DNA from: Desulfallas thermosapovorans DSM 6562
GTDB taxonomy: Bacteria; Bacillota; Desulfotomaculia; Desulfotomaculales; Desulfallaceae
DNA length: 64,000 nt
Reading direction: 5' to 3'
NCBI RefSeq assembly: GCF_008124625.1
Contig: NZ_VNHM01000009.1
Span: 81,882-145,881, forward strand
Below, piece by piece: positions 51,776 to 61,121 of the stretch. Position 1 is the stretch's first letter. The number at the start of each line of letters is the position of its first letter. The notes under the pieces were generated by a model. It worked only from the letters and a program-made list of their open reading frames with translations. It had not been told where the DNA came from and did no database searches. The translations under genes were made by a program, and so were the position numbers.

Positions 51776-52633
51776 TTACTGGTTGCCGGGCGTTTCAAGG
51801 CTACACCTGCCCAGTTTGCCCTCCCGAAATTCTTTGATTATGAAGGTCGCTGTTTTATAACTGTCTATTTTACCTCCGGACAGGTAAAAGCCCCTGTGCA
51901 CACCGATTCTTTCAATCACTTCCCATGTTTCTTCCGGTAGCGCGCTTAGTTTGTAACGTTTGGCCAGCGTATCGGGTGCTTTACCCACCAGCCACTGCAC
52001 CAGTTTTTCACATACTTCCTCCGGATTATATATCTGTTCTTTAATAGCCCCGGTTACCGCCAATTTATACGCGGTTTCGGGATCTTCAAATTTGGGCCAG
52101 AGTATGCCGGGTGTGTCCAGCAACTCCAACTTTCCCCCCAGTTTAATCCACTGTTCCCCTCTGGTTACCCCGGGGCGATTGCCGGTGCGGGCCGCTTTTT
52201 TACCGGCCAGCCTGTTGATCAGCATAGACTTTCCCACATTGGGCACCCCCACCACCATGCAGCGGGCTAACCGGGCAAGGCGTCCCCTGGCCATGTATTT
52301 TTTTATTGCCGGGCGGGCCAACTGTTCCGCCAGGGCAATCATTTTTTTTATACCCGCGCCGTGGTGAGCATCTACAGCCACCGCCGGATAACCGGCACGG
52401 GCAAAATAATTCAGCCATGCTGCCGTAATACTCGCATCGGCCAGGTCCGACTTGTTCAGCACCACCAATCTGGGCTTACCTTTTAAAATTACATTTATAT
52501 CGGGGTTTCTGCTGCTGGCCGGTATACGGGCATCCAGCAATTCAATGGCCACATCCACCATTTGCAAGTTTTGCTGAACCTGCCTGCGGGCTTTGGCCAT
52601 GTGCCCCGGGTACCATTGGATATCCATATTCAC
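51776..52633 (-). CDS. rbgA: Ribosome biogenesis GTPase RbgA/YlqF
   Basis: 285 residues. Circularly permuted GTPase order: LVVLNKSDLAD (G4), then VVGVPNVGKSMLINRLAGKK (G1), GEQWIKL...LLDTPGIL (G3). It starts IQWYPGHMAKARRQVQQNL, the family opening. It matures the large ribosomal subunit. The frame gives a start at 52633 or 52627. Confidence 0.96.
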   Translation of the reverse strand: MNMDIQWYPGHMAKARRQVQQNLQMVDVAIELLDARIPASSRNPDINVILKGKPRLVVLNKSDLADASITAAWLNYFARAGYPAVAVDAHHGAGIKKMIALAEQLARPAIKKYMARGRLARLARCMVVGVPNVGKSMLINRLAGKKAARTGNRPGVTRGEQWIKLGGKLELLDTPGILWPKFEDPETAYKLAVTGAIKEQIYNPEEVCEKLVQWLVGKAPDTLAKRYKLSALPEETWEVIERIGVHRGFYLSGGKIDSYKTATFIIKEFREGKLGRCSLETPGNQ

Positions 52634-52798
52634 GTTCCTTTATATAACCTAGATTATTCCTTTTCACGGCACTTATGCATGGTGCCAGGTGCTTGATGGA
52701 AAAGATTGCTCCGGTCAGTTTGTTGTTAGGCCCGACCCTCTTTCGTCAGGCCATTGTGATGGACCACATAATGATTATTATGGTTTGATTTTGTACTA
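52634..52798. other. Intergenic region between lepB and rbgA with repeat fragment
   Basis: Contains ATGGTGCCAGGTG (52679-52691), the same 13 nt as in the inverted-repeat element at 38144-38253. No gene is supported; a short plus-strand frame here is antisense to lepB. Confidence 0.4.
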
Positions 52799-53350
52799 CT
52801 ATAACAGTTTAATCCGGTTTAAAGGCCAGTATATCAACACTGCTTTGCCGACGATATTCTGCTCGGGCAGCGGCCCCCAAACCCTGCTGTCGTCACTGTT
52901 GTTGCGGTTATCTCCCATCATGAAATAACTGCCGGGCGGCACATCCACCGGCCCGTAATCGGCAAATTTCAGCCCCGGGGGTAAATAACCCTCCTCTACC
53001 TGCTGGCCATTGACATATAATTGACTATCACGAATAGCCAGATTTTCGCCGCCGACACCAATGGTTCGCTTCACAAAGTCCCGGCTGGGGTCAAGGGGAA
53101 ACTTGAATACAACGATGTCACCCCGCTGGGGTTCTTTAAAATAATAACTAAATTTGCTGACAATAATTCTATCCCCCACCTGCAGGCTGGGAACCATGGA
53201 CTCAGAAGGAATATAAAAGGGCTGAAACAGAAACATTCTTATGACAACAGCCAATAATATCGCTATGGCCACCGATTCAAATATTTCCATTATTGCCGGT
53301 TTACCCTTTGCTTTTTTTCCTGCCAGTTGCTCCTGATCAGAATTTGGCAT
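52799..53350 (-). CDS. lepB: Signal peptidase I
   Basis: 183 residues from ATG 53350, 6 nt after GAGGAG (53353 is also possible). One N-terminal membrane span, then the catalytic Ser in PSESMVPSLQVGDRIIVSKF, the Lys in FVKRTIGVGGE and MMGDNRNNSDDSRVWGPL. It cleaves the signal peptides of exported proteins. It follows rplS with a terminator between. Confidence 0.95.
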   Translation of the reverse strand: MPNSDQEQLAGKKAKGKPAIMEIFESVAIAILLAVVIRMFLFQPFYIPSESMVPSLQVGDRIIVSKFSYYFKEPQRGDIVVFKFPLDPSRDFVKRTIGVGGENLAIRDSQLYVNGQQVEEGYLPPGLKFADYGPVDVPPGSYFMMGDNRNNSDDSRVWGPLPEQNIVGKAVLIYWPLNRIKLL

Positions 53351-53387
53351 CATTATCTCCTCGATAAGAATCAATTATAATATCATT

Positions 53388-53418
53388 TAAAAAGGGACTG
53401 TCTTTATCAGCAGTCCCT
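53388..53418 (-). terminator. Terminator after rplS
   Basis: On the minus strand GGGACTG CTGATAAAGA CAGTCCC is followed by TTTTT, 7 nt after the rplS stop. Confidence 0.85.
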
Positions 53419-53424
53419 GTATCA

Positions 53425-53769
53425 CTAGCGACGAATTTCCTTAATACGGGCAGCTTTGCCGCGCAGCTTGCGCAGGTAGTAAAGCCTGGCTCTGCGGACA
53501 CGCCCGCGCTTGGTAACTTCTATTTTATCAATCCTTGGCGAATGCAGAGGAAAAGTTCTTTCCACACCAACTCCGTAAGATACACGGCGCACGGTGAATG
53601 TCTCACCAAGCCCGCCGCCGCGGCGTCTGATCACTACACCTTCAAACACCTGGATGCGTTCCCGGTTGCCTTCCACCACTTTGACGTGCACTTTAACTGT
53701 GTCTCCAGGGCTGAAATCAGGAATATCACTTTTAAATTGTCCTTGTTCAACAGCTTTTATCAAATCCAT
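53425..53769 (-). CDS. rplS: Ribosomal protein L19
   Basis: 114 residues from ATG 53769 with GGAGG upstream; an upstream in-frame start at 53799 lies in the leader. [20 protein letters not shown] and [20 protein letters not shown] are diagnostic. It sits at the 30S-50S interface. Confidence 0.97.
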   Translation of the reverse strand: MDLIKAVEQGQFKSDIPDFSPGDTVKVHVKVVEGNRERIQVFEGVVIRRRGGGLGETFTVRRVSYGVGVERTFPLHSPRIDKIEVTKRGRVRRARLYYLRKLRGKAARIKEIRR

Positions 53770-53793
53770 GTTTGTACCTCCTTCCCCCCAGAT

Positions 53794-53840
53794 GTTCATA
53801 CCCCGACAACCTTTCGGGATAGCGGACCACCGTAATGAAC
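53794..53840 (-). promoter_or_regulatory. L19 leader-like RNA structure
   Basis: GTTCAT (outer) pairs with ATGAAC across the rplS leader, with an inner CCCG/CGGG stem. This resembles the Firmicutes L19 leader, through which L19 is thought to control its own expression. It ends 25 nt before the rplS start. Confidence 0.6.
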
Positions 53841-53847
53841 AAGAAAG

Positions 53848-53876
53848 ATTATACCATAATCCGCCTTGCAGTGCAA
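53848..53876 (-). promoter_or_regulatory. rplS promoter
   Basis: TTGCAC, 17 nt, TATAAT on the minus strand, directly upstream of the L19 leader. Confidence 0.75.
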
Positions 53877-53947
53877 CAACCGCAAGCTTACCCGGTTTTG
53901 CTCCCGACCCGGGCTTATGGATATTTTACAGCTCAATTACTAATTTA

Positions 53948-55102
53948 TTACTTGCGCTTGATAACCCTGCCCACTTTATTAACCATGTACTCCTTCATTT
54001 TACCGGCCAGGTTATCCCCGTATAATTGACCTGCCTTATTGACCACATACTCCCAGATTTTATTGGACGGATTATTAATGAATATAAAGGCTATTCCAAC
54101 TAGCACAACTATGACAGCAATAAAAAATGCGGTTCGCCATCCCTCACCACCGGCATCCGGGGATTGGACAGTATCCTCTGACTGTGGCGGCGGTGTTATG
54201 CCAAGCATTTCGGGCACGGCATTGGCCAGAAGGGCAACCCCGCTTTCAGCCTCGGGTTTTTGATTGGTATAGGTGCCGGCTTCAATCAACAGTGCAGTGG
54301 AAATCAAGTCCTGATTGTAATTGCCCCGGGCCATATATATTTCCTTAATCAATCCGGGATTTTTTTTGTTTACATAGGCCATTAAACGTTTGGCAAAGTC
54401 CAAATTGGCTGACATTTTAGGATTCTGCCTGCCCACCACCAAACGAATTTGGGTGACTTCACGATCGGACACAACATGCCGGTAAAACTCGGGATCATCA
54501 ATGCCATCCCTGTGCACGTCAAAAATCGCCACCGGGTTATCCTCTAACAATTTTACAGCTGTGCGGCGGGAACGGTAATAGGCATTGGCATCATGGGGAT
54601 CATGGGGGGTCCGGTCATAAAGCACTTTCACATCGTGCTTTTGGAGTTCCTTGTTGAAATTATCCCCCACTTGAAAAATACCCCCGTTAAAGGGTATTGA
54701 AGCAGCCCCGTCAGTGGGCAAATAAGATTCATCCGAGTGGGTGTGATAAATTCCTACAGGACGTTTATACCGCTGTTGGCTTGATACAACAACTACATCT
54801 TTAAATTGATCATAATAATCCATATACGAAAGCAGGGTTTTATCTTGACCCAAAAGGCTGACCCGGGCTGTGCTACCATGCACGCTATCCACCCGGTAAT
54901 GATAACCCCGGGCATTGATTATTTGATCTCCCCGGGCAGGCACGCGGGATGTTTGGGTGATTAAACTACCATACCGGTCAATGTATTTATAGCATACCCC
55001 GGCCACATGGTCGGCCTGATCCTCAGCCAGCGCCGTCAGGGGAGATATTACAAGACCCCAACATATAACGGCTAACACTAATGCTGCACGCAATACTATC
55101 AT
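53948..55102 (-). CDS. spoIIP: Stage II sporulation protein P (SpoIIP)
   Basis: 384 residues from ATG 55102, 8 nt after GGAGG. N-terminal membrane anchor, then the amidase region: GIYHTHSDESYLPTDGAA, DNPVAIFDVHRDGIDDPEFY, and TALLIEAGTYTNQKPEAE. A second membrane span is near residue 345. It degrades septal peptidoglycan at engulfment, so the host sporulates. Confidence 0.93.
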   Translation of the reverse strand: MIVLRAALVLAVICWGLVISPLTALAEDQADHVAGVCYKYIDRYGSLITQTSRVPARGDQIINARGYHYRVDSVHGSTARVSLLGQDKTLLSYMDYYDQFKDVVVVSSQQRYKRPVGIYHTHSDESYLPTDGAASIPFNGGIFQVGDNFNKELQKHDVKVLYDRTPHDPHDANAYYRSRRTAVKLLEDNPVAIFDVHRDGIDDPEFYRHVVSDREVTQIRLVVGRQNPKMSANLDFAKRLMAYVNKKNPGLIKEIYMARGNYNQDLISTALLIEAGTYTNQKPEAESGVALLANAVPEMLGITPPPQSEDTVQSPDAGGEGWRTAFFIAVIVVLVGIAFIFINNPSNKIWEYVVNKAGQLYGDNLAGKMKEYMVNKVGRVIKRK

Positions 55103-55292
55103 GACCATGGCCTCCATATAAACATAGTAGTTTTATAATGGCCTGATCTGATAAATTTATTAGTACTTTTTTCAATGCCCGCTCATAAGCTATAAAAGAG
55201 AAACGCCAGACCTGCAAGGGGTGTTGAAGATTCATGTCGATACCGGTATCAACAATTCACATGTTAATTATAACCGGACGGTGACATTTATC

Positions 55293-55640
55293 ATGCCCAG
55301 AGCTAAAACCCAAAAGCCACCATGTCCCTCCGGTCGTTTTTGGACCGTCCAGCCCGGGGATACTTTTTATTTAATAGCTTCCTTTGTGGGCACTACGGTT
55401 GCTGAATTAAAGCGCCTTAATCCCGGCTGTGACCCCGCCAACCTGCAAACCGGCCAAAAAATATGTCTGCCTCCTGAAAGAATCTGTCCCTCGGGGGTGT
55501 TTTGGGAGGTGGCACCGGGGGATACCCTGTACACCATCGCCCTGGCCACCGGAACCACCCTGGACCAACTGCTGGAGCTTAATCCATATGTCGACCCGTT
55601 AAAACTTTTACCCGGACAAACCATCTGTCTGCCCGGGTAA
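55293..55640 (+). CDS. Two-LysM peptidoglycan-binding protein
   Basis: 115 residues from ATG 55293. It begins PRAKTQKPPCPSGRFW, then two LysM domains (WTVQPGDTFYLIASFVGTT and WEVAPGDTLYTIALATGTTL) each ending GQxICLP, separated by a CPSG element. It has no clear signal peptide. It is probably a spore-coat or cell-wall protein. Divergent from spoIIP. Confidence 0.88.
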   Translation: MPRAKTQKPPCPSGRFWTVQPGDTFYLIASFVGTTVAELKRLNPGCDPANLQTGQKICLPPERICPSGVFWEVAPGDTLYTIALATGTTLDQLLELNPYVDPLKLLPGQTICLPG

Positions 55641-55676
55641 ATCGCGGTGGCCGTAAAAGTATTTCCCCGCGGCGGG

Positions 55677-56426
55677 CTATATTACACTTTGTATTTTTTC
55701 TATTATTTCAAGTAAAATATCCCGGTCTTCGCTGTTTAAAACCTCTTCCCGCAACAGATCAGGGCGGCGCTCCAAAGTTTTCAACAGTGCCTGGCGACGG
55801 CGCCAGCGCCTGATTTTTTCGTGATGCCCGCTCATTAAAATTTCCGGCACCGGCAAGTCACCGTAAAGGCGAGGCCTTGTATACTGCGGGTATTCCAATA
55901 AACCCTGGTAAAAGGAATCATCTTCGGCGGATGCCTGCTCGCCCAACACACCGGGTATCATCCGGGAAACCGCATCCACCACCACCATGGCCGGCAGTTC
56001 ACCACCGGTGAGTACGTAATCACCGATGGATAACTCGTCGGTCACGGCCAACTCCCGCACCCGCTCATCAATACCCTCGTAATGGCCGCAGATAATCACC
56101 AGGTGTTCTTCCCGGGCCAAATCCCGGGCCCAGTTTTGGTTAAAGGGCAGGCCGGTGGGGCACATCAATACCACCCTGGCCAGCAACCCGCCCCTCTGGC
56201 TGCGCACATGCTCCAGTGCCCGCATGATGGGCGGTGCCTGCAACACCATACCGGCCCCACCACCATAGGGGGTATCGTCTACGGTATTGTGCTTGTTACC
56301 GGCAAAATCGCGAATATCAACAAAGTTTATTTCCAAAAGTCCTTTGTCTCTGGCCCGTTTAATAATACTACTGTCAAAGGGACCGGAAAACATCTCCGGA
56401 AATAATGTCAGCATATCTATTTTCAT
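55677..56426 (-). CDS. trmD: tRNA (guanine-N1)-methyltransferase
   Basis: 249 residues from ATG 56426, overlapping the rimM stop by 4 nt. Trefoil-knot signature: [20 protein letters not shown], plus [15 protein letters not shown] and [14 protein letters not shown]. It methylates G37 of tRNA. Confidence 0.96.
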   Translation of the reverse strand: MKIDMLTLFPEMFSGPFDSSIIKRARDKGLLEINFVDIRDFAGNKHNTVDDTPYGGGAGMVLQAPPIMRALEHVRSQRGGLLARVVLMCPTGLPFNQNWARDLAREEHLVIICGHYEGIDERVRELAVTDELSIGDYVLTGGELPAMVVVDAVSRMIPGVLGEQASAEDDSFYQGLLEYPQYTRPRLYGDLPVPEILMSGHHEKIRRWRRRQALLKTLERRPDLLREEVLNSEDRDILLEIIEKIQSVI

Positions 56427-56956
56427 GACAACTCTTCCAACCCCTCCGGCAAACAAACGGTCATTTTCCGCTGTTCCATATCAACACTGCGCACCACTTT
56501 TTTTAGCGCCGGTACCAGTAACGGGCGCCGGGTCGTCCCCTCGACAATAAACACATCATTGGCACCGGTTTGCAGCACTTCCCGCACTTGCCCCAGCAAG
56601 CGACCATCAACGGTGTACACCTCCATGCCCACTATGTCAAAGATATAAAAGGTATCCTCGGGCAGAGGCATCAACTCATCTCTGGGAACCAGCAGGGATG
56701 CTCCTTTAAGGGTTTCCGCGGCATTCATATCCTCAATACCGGCAAATTTAATAATAATAAACTTTTTATGATGATAAGTTCTTTCGATATCCATTAGTGT
56801 CGTTTTTTCCGGCAGGCTCACATGAACCCTTTTCATATCGTCAAAGCGCCGGGGGAAATCCGTTAACGGCAAAACCCTGACTTCGCCCCGGTGCCCCTGG
56901 GTATTAACTATTTTACCTATGGTTATATATTGCTCATCTGCACCCGGCAAAACCAT
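56423..56956 (-). CDS. rimM: 16S rRNA processing protein RimM
   Basis: About 177 residues. [20 protein letters not shown] opens the family domain; [20 protein letters not shown] and GVPALKK-like [20 protein letters not shown] are in the C-terminal PRC domain. The start is ATG 56956 or TTG 56950; the TTG has a better-placed GAGGTG. The longer frame to 57091 has no support. Confidence 0.9.
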   Translation of the reverse strand: MVLPGADEQYITIGKIVNTQGHRGEVRVLPLTDFPRRFDDMKRVHVSLPEKTTLMDIERTYHHKKFIIIKFAGIEDMNAAETLKGASLLVPRDELMPLPEDTFYIFDIVGMEVYTVDGRLLGQVREVLQTGANDVFIVEGTTRRPLLVPALKKVVRSVDMEQRKMTVCLPEGLEELS

Positions 56957-57103
56957 CACCTCAAAACTTAAACAAGTTATCATCATTATGCCTGGTAATT
57001 CTGTAAAGCAAACACCGCCCCAAGGCCCGCCGGTATGTAATGGTAAACCGGTTATAATGCGAAAGAGGGCGGTATGCCCCCTTTTGGTCATTATGTTATG
57101 AAT

Positions 57104-57331
57104 TTAAATAATCTCTACGGTGACCTTTTTGTGCTCTTTAGTGGCTGCTGCTTTTACAACGGCCCGAATGGCCCTGGCAATACGACCTTGTTTACCGATA
57201 ACCTTGCCCATATCATCCCGGGCAACCCGTAATTCAATCACACAGGATTTGTCTTTCTCAATCATATCCACGGTCACCATATCAGGATGGTCGACGAGGG
57301 CCTTGGCCAATGTTTCCACCAGTTCCTTCAT
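57104..57331 (-). CDS. khpA: KH-domain RNA-binding protein KhpA/YlqC
   Basis: 75 residues. IELRVARDDMGKVIGKQGRI is the GxxG KH loop. It stabilises RNA or cell-elongation complexes in related bacteria. Flanked by rpsP and rimM, its normal place. Confidence 0.94.
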   Translation of the reverse strand: MKELVETLAKALVDHPDMVTVDMIEKDKSCVIELRVARDDMGKVIGKQGRIARAIRAVVKAAATKEHKKVTVEII

Positions 57332-57344
57332 CGGTTAAACCTCC

Positions 57345-57614
57345 TCACTGGCCTTCGCCACCGGCAACATTTTTATTGATGCCAGCCTTGTTAAACAGCG
57401 CTTTGGTGGTATCGGTAAGCTGTGCTCCCTTGCGCAACCACTCCGCCGCCTTGGCTTCGTTGATGTTAATCACGGCGGGATTCTTTAGCGGGTCGTAATA
57501 GCCAATTTCCTCTATAAAACGACCGTCCCGGGGAGAGCGGGAATCGGCCACCACTATCCGGTAAAACGGCTTTTTCTTGGCCCCCATTCTCTTGAGCCTG
57601 ATCTTAACTGCCAC
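57345..57614 (-). CDS. rpsP: Ribosomal protein S16
   Basis: 89 residues from GTG 57614, 8 nt after [25 protein letters not shown] and [20 protein letters not shown] identify S16. Part of the ffh-rpsP-khpA-rimM-trmD operon. Confidence 0.97.
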   Translation of the reverse strand: MAVKIRLKRMGAKKKPFYRIVVADSRSPRDGRFIEEIGYYDPLKNPAVININEAKAAEWLRKGAQLTDTTKALFNKAGINKNVAGGEGQ

Positions 57615-57656
57615 TAATGTCACCTCCTTTTGCTGGTATAAAAATGCCTTTAGCGT

Positions 57657-59018
57657 TTAGAAAGGCGATCCTTTTTTACCGAAACCTAAAAATCCCTTTT
57701 TACCCTTTTTCACGCTTTTTTCCATCTCCATTAACTGGCGCATCATTTTCCTGGTTTGCTCAAACTGCTTGAGCAGGCGGTTAACCTCCTGGACGCTGGT
57801 ACCGCTGCCCCGGGCAATGCGCCTGCGGCGGCTGCCGTTTATTTCCTGGGGATGCTGTCTTTCCCAGGGAGTCATAGATTTTATGATGGCCTCCACAAGA
57901 ACCAGATCCTTTTCATCCACTTCCAAGTCCTTGAGTTTTTTCATACCCCCAAGACCGGGGATCATGCCCAGGATTTGGTCTATGGGTCCCATTTTTTTAA
58001 CCTGGTTTAACTGCTGAACAAAGTCATCCAGGGTAAATTCCATATTGCGGATACGTTTATTAAGTTTCTCAACCTGTTCTTGATCAAAGTTGGCCTGGGC
58101 TTTTTCAATTAAAGTAAGCATATCGCCCATACCTAAAATGCGGTCAGCCATCCGGTTGGGATGAAAGTCTTCCAGGGCGTCCAGTTTTTCGCCCACACCG
58201 ACGAATTTAATCGGACAACCGGTAACTGCTTTAACCGAAAGTGCCGCCCCCCCCCGGGTGTCACCGTCCAGTTTAGTAAGCACCACACCGGTTAAAGTCA
58301 AACGCTCGTTAAAGGTTTTAGCAACGTTAACGGCATCCTGCCCGGTCATAGCATCAACCACCAGCAATATCTCATTGGGCTTTACAGCCTCTACAATGTT
58401 CTGCAGTTCGGCCATCAGCTCTTCATCGATGTGCAGCCGGCCGGCAGTGTCAATGATAACCAGGTCATTACCCTCCCGGCGAGCCTTTTCCACCGCCGCC
58501 CGGGCAATATCCGGCGGAGCCACGCCATCACCCATATTAAACACGGGTATATCCAATTGCCCGCCCAGCACCTGCAATTGCTTAATGGCCGCCGGGCGGT
58601 AGATATCGCAGGCCACCAGTAAAGGCCTGCGACCCTGGCGGCGCATGTGGTTGGCCAGCTTGGCCGTGGTGGTGGTTTTACCGGCCCCGTGCAGGCCCAC
58701 CATCATCACCACCGTGGGCGGTGCCGAAGCCAGTTCAATTTTGCTCCGGGAGCCACCCATGAGCGAAGTTAATTCATCATGGACAATTTTTATTACCTGT
58801 TGGGCGGGGGTGAGGCTTTGCAGAACATCAATACCCACGGCCCTTTCCCTGACCCGGGCGATAAAATCCTTGACCACCTTGAAGTTAACATCAGCACCGA
58901 TAAGCGCCCGCCGCACTTCTTTCAGCGCCTGGTCGACATCCTCTTCGGTGAGCCGGCCCTTGCCCCTTAACTTTTTGAAGGTCTCCTGGAGCTTTTCAGC
59001 TAAACCGGAAAAAACCAT
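57657..59018 (-). CDS. ffh: Signal recognition particle protein Ffh
   Basis: 453 residues. NG domain: MVGLHGAGKTTTTAKLANHM (G1), DTAGRLHIDEELM, TKLDGDTRGGAALS and M domain rich in Met with the SRP-RNA-binding RRIARGSGTSVQEVNRLLKQ. It targets membrane proteins. 5 nt after ylxM. Confidence 0.97.
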   Translation of the reverse strand: MVFSGLAEKLQETFKKLRGKGRLTEEDVDQALKEVRRALIGADVNFKVVKDFIARVRERAVGIDVLQSLTPAQQVIKIVHDELTSLMGGSRSKIELASAPPTVVMMVGLHGAGKTTTTAKLANHMRRQGRRPLLVACDIYRPAAIKQLQVLGGQLDIPVFNMGDGVAPPDIARAAVEKARREGNDLVIIDTAGRLHIDEELMAELQNIVEAVKPNEILLVVDAMTGQDAVNVAKTFNERLTLTGVVLTKLDGDTRGGAALSVKAVTGCPIKFVGVGEKLDALEDFHPNRMADRILGMGDMLTLIEKAQANFDQEQVEKLNKRIRNMEFTLDDFVQQLNQVKKMGPIDQILGMIPGLGGMKKLKDLEVDEKDLVLVEAIIKSMTPWERQHPQEINGSRRRRIARGSGTSVQEVNRLLKQFEQTRKMMRQLMEMEKSVKKGKKGFLGFGKKGSPF

Positions 59019-59023
59019 ATTTT

Positions 59024-59371
59024 TTACCCCCTGTCCATCTCCAGTAGTTCCTGCAATACCTTTCTAGCCCGGGCCAGCTGTTGGGGCGAAGGTTTCCGGG
59101 TCTCTTCCAACAAACGGGCCACTTCAGCTAATTTGTTGCGCTGTGCTAGAAATTTATCTATCAGTCCCAGCTTATTCTCATAATTGGTAAGGATATGCTC
59201 CGCCCTTTTAAGGGTATCATGCACCGCCTGCCGGCTTACGCCATAGTTTTCGGCAATTTCCCCCAGCGAATAATCATTTCCGTAATATAGCTCAATAAAC
59301 CTTTGCTGCCTTTCCGTTAATAGCGGGCCGTAAAAATCGTACAACAAAGTCATCATGATAACCTTATCCAT
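59024..59371 (-). CDS. ylxM: YlxM/UPF0122, SRP-associated HTH protein
   Basis: 115 residues. LLTERQQRFIELYYGNDYSL then GEIAENYGVSRQAVHDTLKR is the sigma-like HTH of this family. It probably regulates or assists SRP function. Confidence 0.93.
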   Translation of the reverse strand: MDKVIMMTLLYDFYGPLLTERQQRFIELYYGNDYSLGEIAENYGVSRQAVHDTLKRAEHILTNYENKLGLIDKFLAQRNKLAEVARLLEETRKPSPQQLARARKVLQELLEMDRG

Positions 59372-59466
59372 GAATAAATAACCTTTCTATATAAAGCAAA
59401 AATACTTTACAGCTAATTTTACTTAAATTAAGCAGTGGTGTCAAGCAATGTGTGCTAAATGTTAAA

Positions 59467-59522
59467 TTGACACCTCCCTTGCCAGCATGATACATTGATA
59501 TTGTGCACAATTTTATGCACAA
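59467..59522 (+). promoter_or_regulatory. Promoter and inverted-repeat operator of the aminotransferase gene
   Basis: TTGACA (59467-59472) with a weak ATACAT 17 nt on; just downstream is a perfect TTGTGCA, 8 nt, TGCACAA repeat (59501-59522). A repressor bound there would block the start 16 nt later. Confidence 0.5.
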
Positions 59523-59538
59523 TCTGGGAGGGACTATT

Positions 59539-60954
59539 ATGAATATAAATAAAGAAGCATCGATAATATCACCCGACTTGATCATCTCCGTTTCCCGTGC
59601 CCAATCTCTGCAAAGGGAAGAAATCAGAACACTGCATAAAAATTATGGCAATGCCAGCCTAGTGACCATGCTGGGGATGCTGAATTTTGACCGGCAATTC
59701 GTCCGGGCCCAGGGCACCAAGCTCTGGGACAGCGAAGGCCATGATTATCTTGATTTTCTTGGCGGGTACGGCTCCCTTAACCTGGGGCACAATCATCCCC
59801 TGGTTATTGCAGCGGTGGAGCAAGTCAAAGAAATGCCAAATTTAATGCAGGCCGGCGTGCCCACTATGGCGGCAGCGCTATTGCACAACCTAGCCGTAAT
59901 TACACCGGGTAAATTGAAAAGATCGTTTTTATGCAACAGCGGAGCCGAAGCAGTGGAAGGGGCTCTAAAATTAGCCCGGGCCGCCACAGGGAGAAAAGCA
60001 TTCATTTACTGCCAGAATTCCTTCCATGGCAAATCCTTCGGCGCCCTGTCGGTAACGGGGCGGGAAAAATATCGCAAACCCTTTGCCCCACTGCTGGAGG
60101 AATGCATTGAAGTGCCCTTCGGCGATATTGTTTCGCTTCGCCAGGCTTTAAAGAAGCATCAGGCCGCCGCCTTCATAGTGGAACCCATCCAGGGAGAAGG
60201 CGGCGTCAACGTGCCTCCCCCGGGCTATCTCAACGAGGCGGCCCGGGCCTGCCGGGAAGCCGGCACTTTGCTCATTGCGGATGAAATCCAAACCGGTTTC
60301 GGACGCACCGGGGCTATGTTTGCCTGCCAGCATGAGAACGTGGAACCCGATATAATGTGCCTAGCCAAATCCCTGGGGGGCGGAATAATGCCCATCGGTG
60401 CCTTCATCACCACCGGTGAAATATGGAACAAGGCATATGGCAGCGTGGAAAAGGCCACCCTGCACACCTCCACATTCGGCGGCAACACGTGGGCTGCAGC
60501 GGCCGGCGTAGCTGCTGTGGAGATACTGGTTAAAGAAAACCTGGCCCGAGCAGCCGAAGAAAAGGGTCGTTACTTTATTTCAGGCCTCAAAAATCTACAA
60601 AAAAAATACCCTCTGATAAAAGAGGTGCGGGGCCGGGGTTTGCTCATCGGCATTGAGCTGGCCCAACCCGGCGGTCTGGTCGACAAGGCCACCATGGGCA
60701 TGGCCTCGAAACTGTCCAATGAATACCTGGGCAGCATGGTGGCAGGGGAATTGCTCAACAAACACCGCATCGTCACCGCTTATACATTAAACAACCCCAA
60801 TGTAATCAGGCTGGAACCGCCTCTGATAGTCAGCAAGGAGGAAATTGATTATGTACTGAATGCTTTGGAGGACGTATTAAAACGCCACAAAGGCTTTTTC
60901 AGCTTCGCGGCCACCAGCGCCAAAACAGTACTGAAAACGATAAGGAAAAAATAA
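59539..60954 (+). CDS. Class-III PLP aminotransferase (putrescine/ornithine type)
   Basis: 471 residues from ATG 59539 after GGGAGGGAC. Fold-type I: FLCNSGAEAVEGALKLARAA, HGKSFGALSVTGREKYRKPF, ADEIQTGFGRTGAMFACQHE, and the PLP lysine in CLAKSLGGGIMPIG. It resembles the PatA/YgjG-type aminotransferases; amine versus ornithine substrate cannot be told. Confidence 0.9.
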   Translation: MNINKEASIISPDLIISVSRAQSLQREEIRTLHKNYGNASLVTMLGMLNFDRQFVRAQGTKLWDSEGHDYLDFLGGYGSLNLGHNHPLVIAAVEQVKEMPNLMQAGVPTMAAALLHNLAVITPGKLKRSFLCNSGAEAVEGALKLARAATGRKAFIYCQNSFHGKSFGALSVTGREKYRKPFAPLLEECIEVPFGDIVSLRQALKKHQAAAFIVEPIQGEGGVNVPPPGYLNEAARACREAGTLLIADEIQTGFGRTGAMFACQHENVEPDIMCLAKSLGGGIMPIGAFITTGEIWNKAYGSVEKATLHTSTFGGNTWAAAAGVAAVEILVKENLARAAEEKGRYFISGLKNLQKKYPLIKEVRGRGLLIGIELAQPGGLVDKATMGMASKLSNEYLGSMVAGELLNKHRIVTAYTLNNPNVIRLEPPLIVSKEEIDYVLNALEDVLKRHKGFFSFAATSAKTVLKTIRKK

Positions 60955-60970
60955 AGGGATTAGGTATGAA

Positions 60971-61000
60971 GGCCCCGGACTAGCAACCGGAGCCTTTTTT
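60971..61000 (+). terminator. Terminator after the aminotransferase
   Basis: GGCCCCGG ACTAGCAA CCGGAGCC stem (one mismatch) followed by TTTTTT. Confidence 0.75.
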
Positions 61001-61020
61001 CTATCTCGAGGATAAAAGAA

Positions 61021-61050
61021 AGCAAGGGGACGGTTCTCTTGCTCCTTTTT
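61021..61050 (+). repeat. Short inverted repeat with T-run upstream of cooS
   Basis: AGCAAG GGGACGGTTCT CTTGCT then CCTTTTT. Pieces like GGGGACGGTTCTCTTG recur in clostridial intergenic regions (from memory), so it may be a repeat fragment or a second terminator. It is 72 nt upstream of cooS. Confidence 0.4.
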
Positions 61051-61121
61051 CTTTGGCGGGCGTGCATAAAATATCTCCCGGTTATAAAAAATAATAAAAA
61101 TTTTACAACTGGAGGTAAGCT

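Noticed and set aside
52689..52928. Plus-strand frame between rbgA and lepB
   Set aside because: It is mostly antisense to lepB, has no ribosome site and no recognisable pattern.
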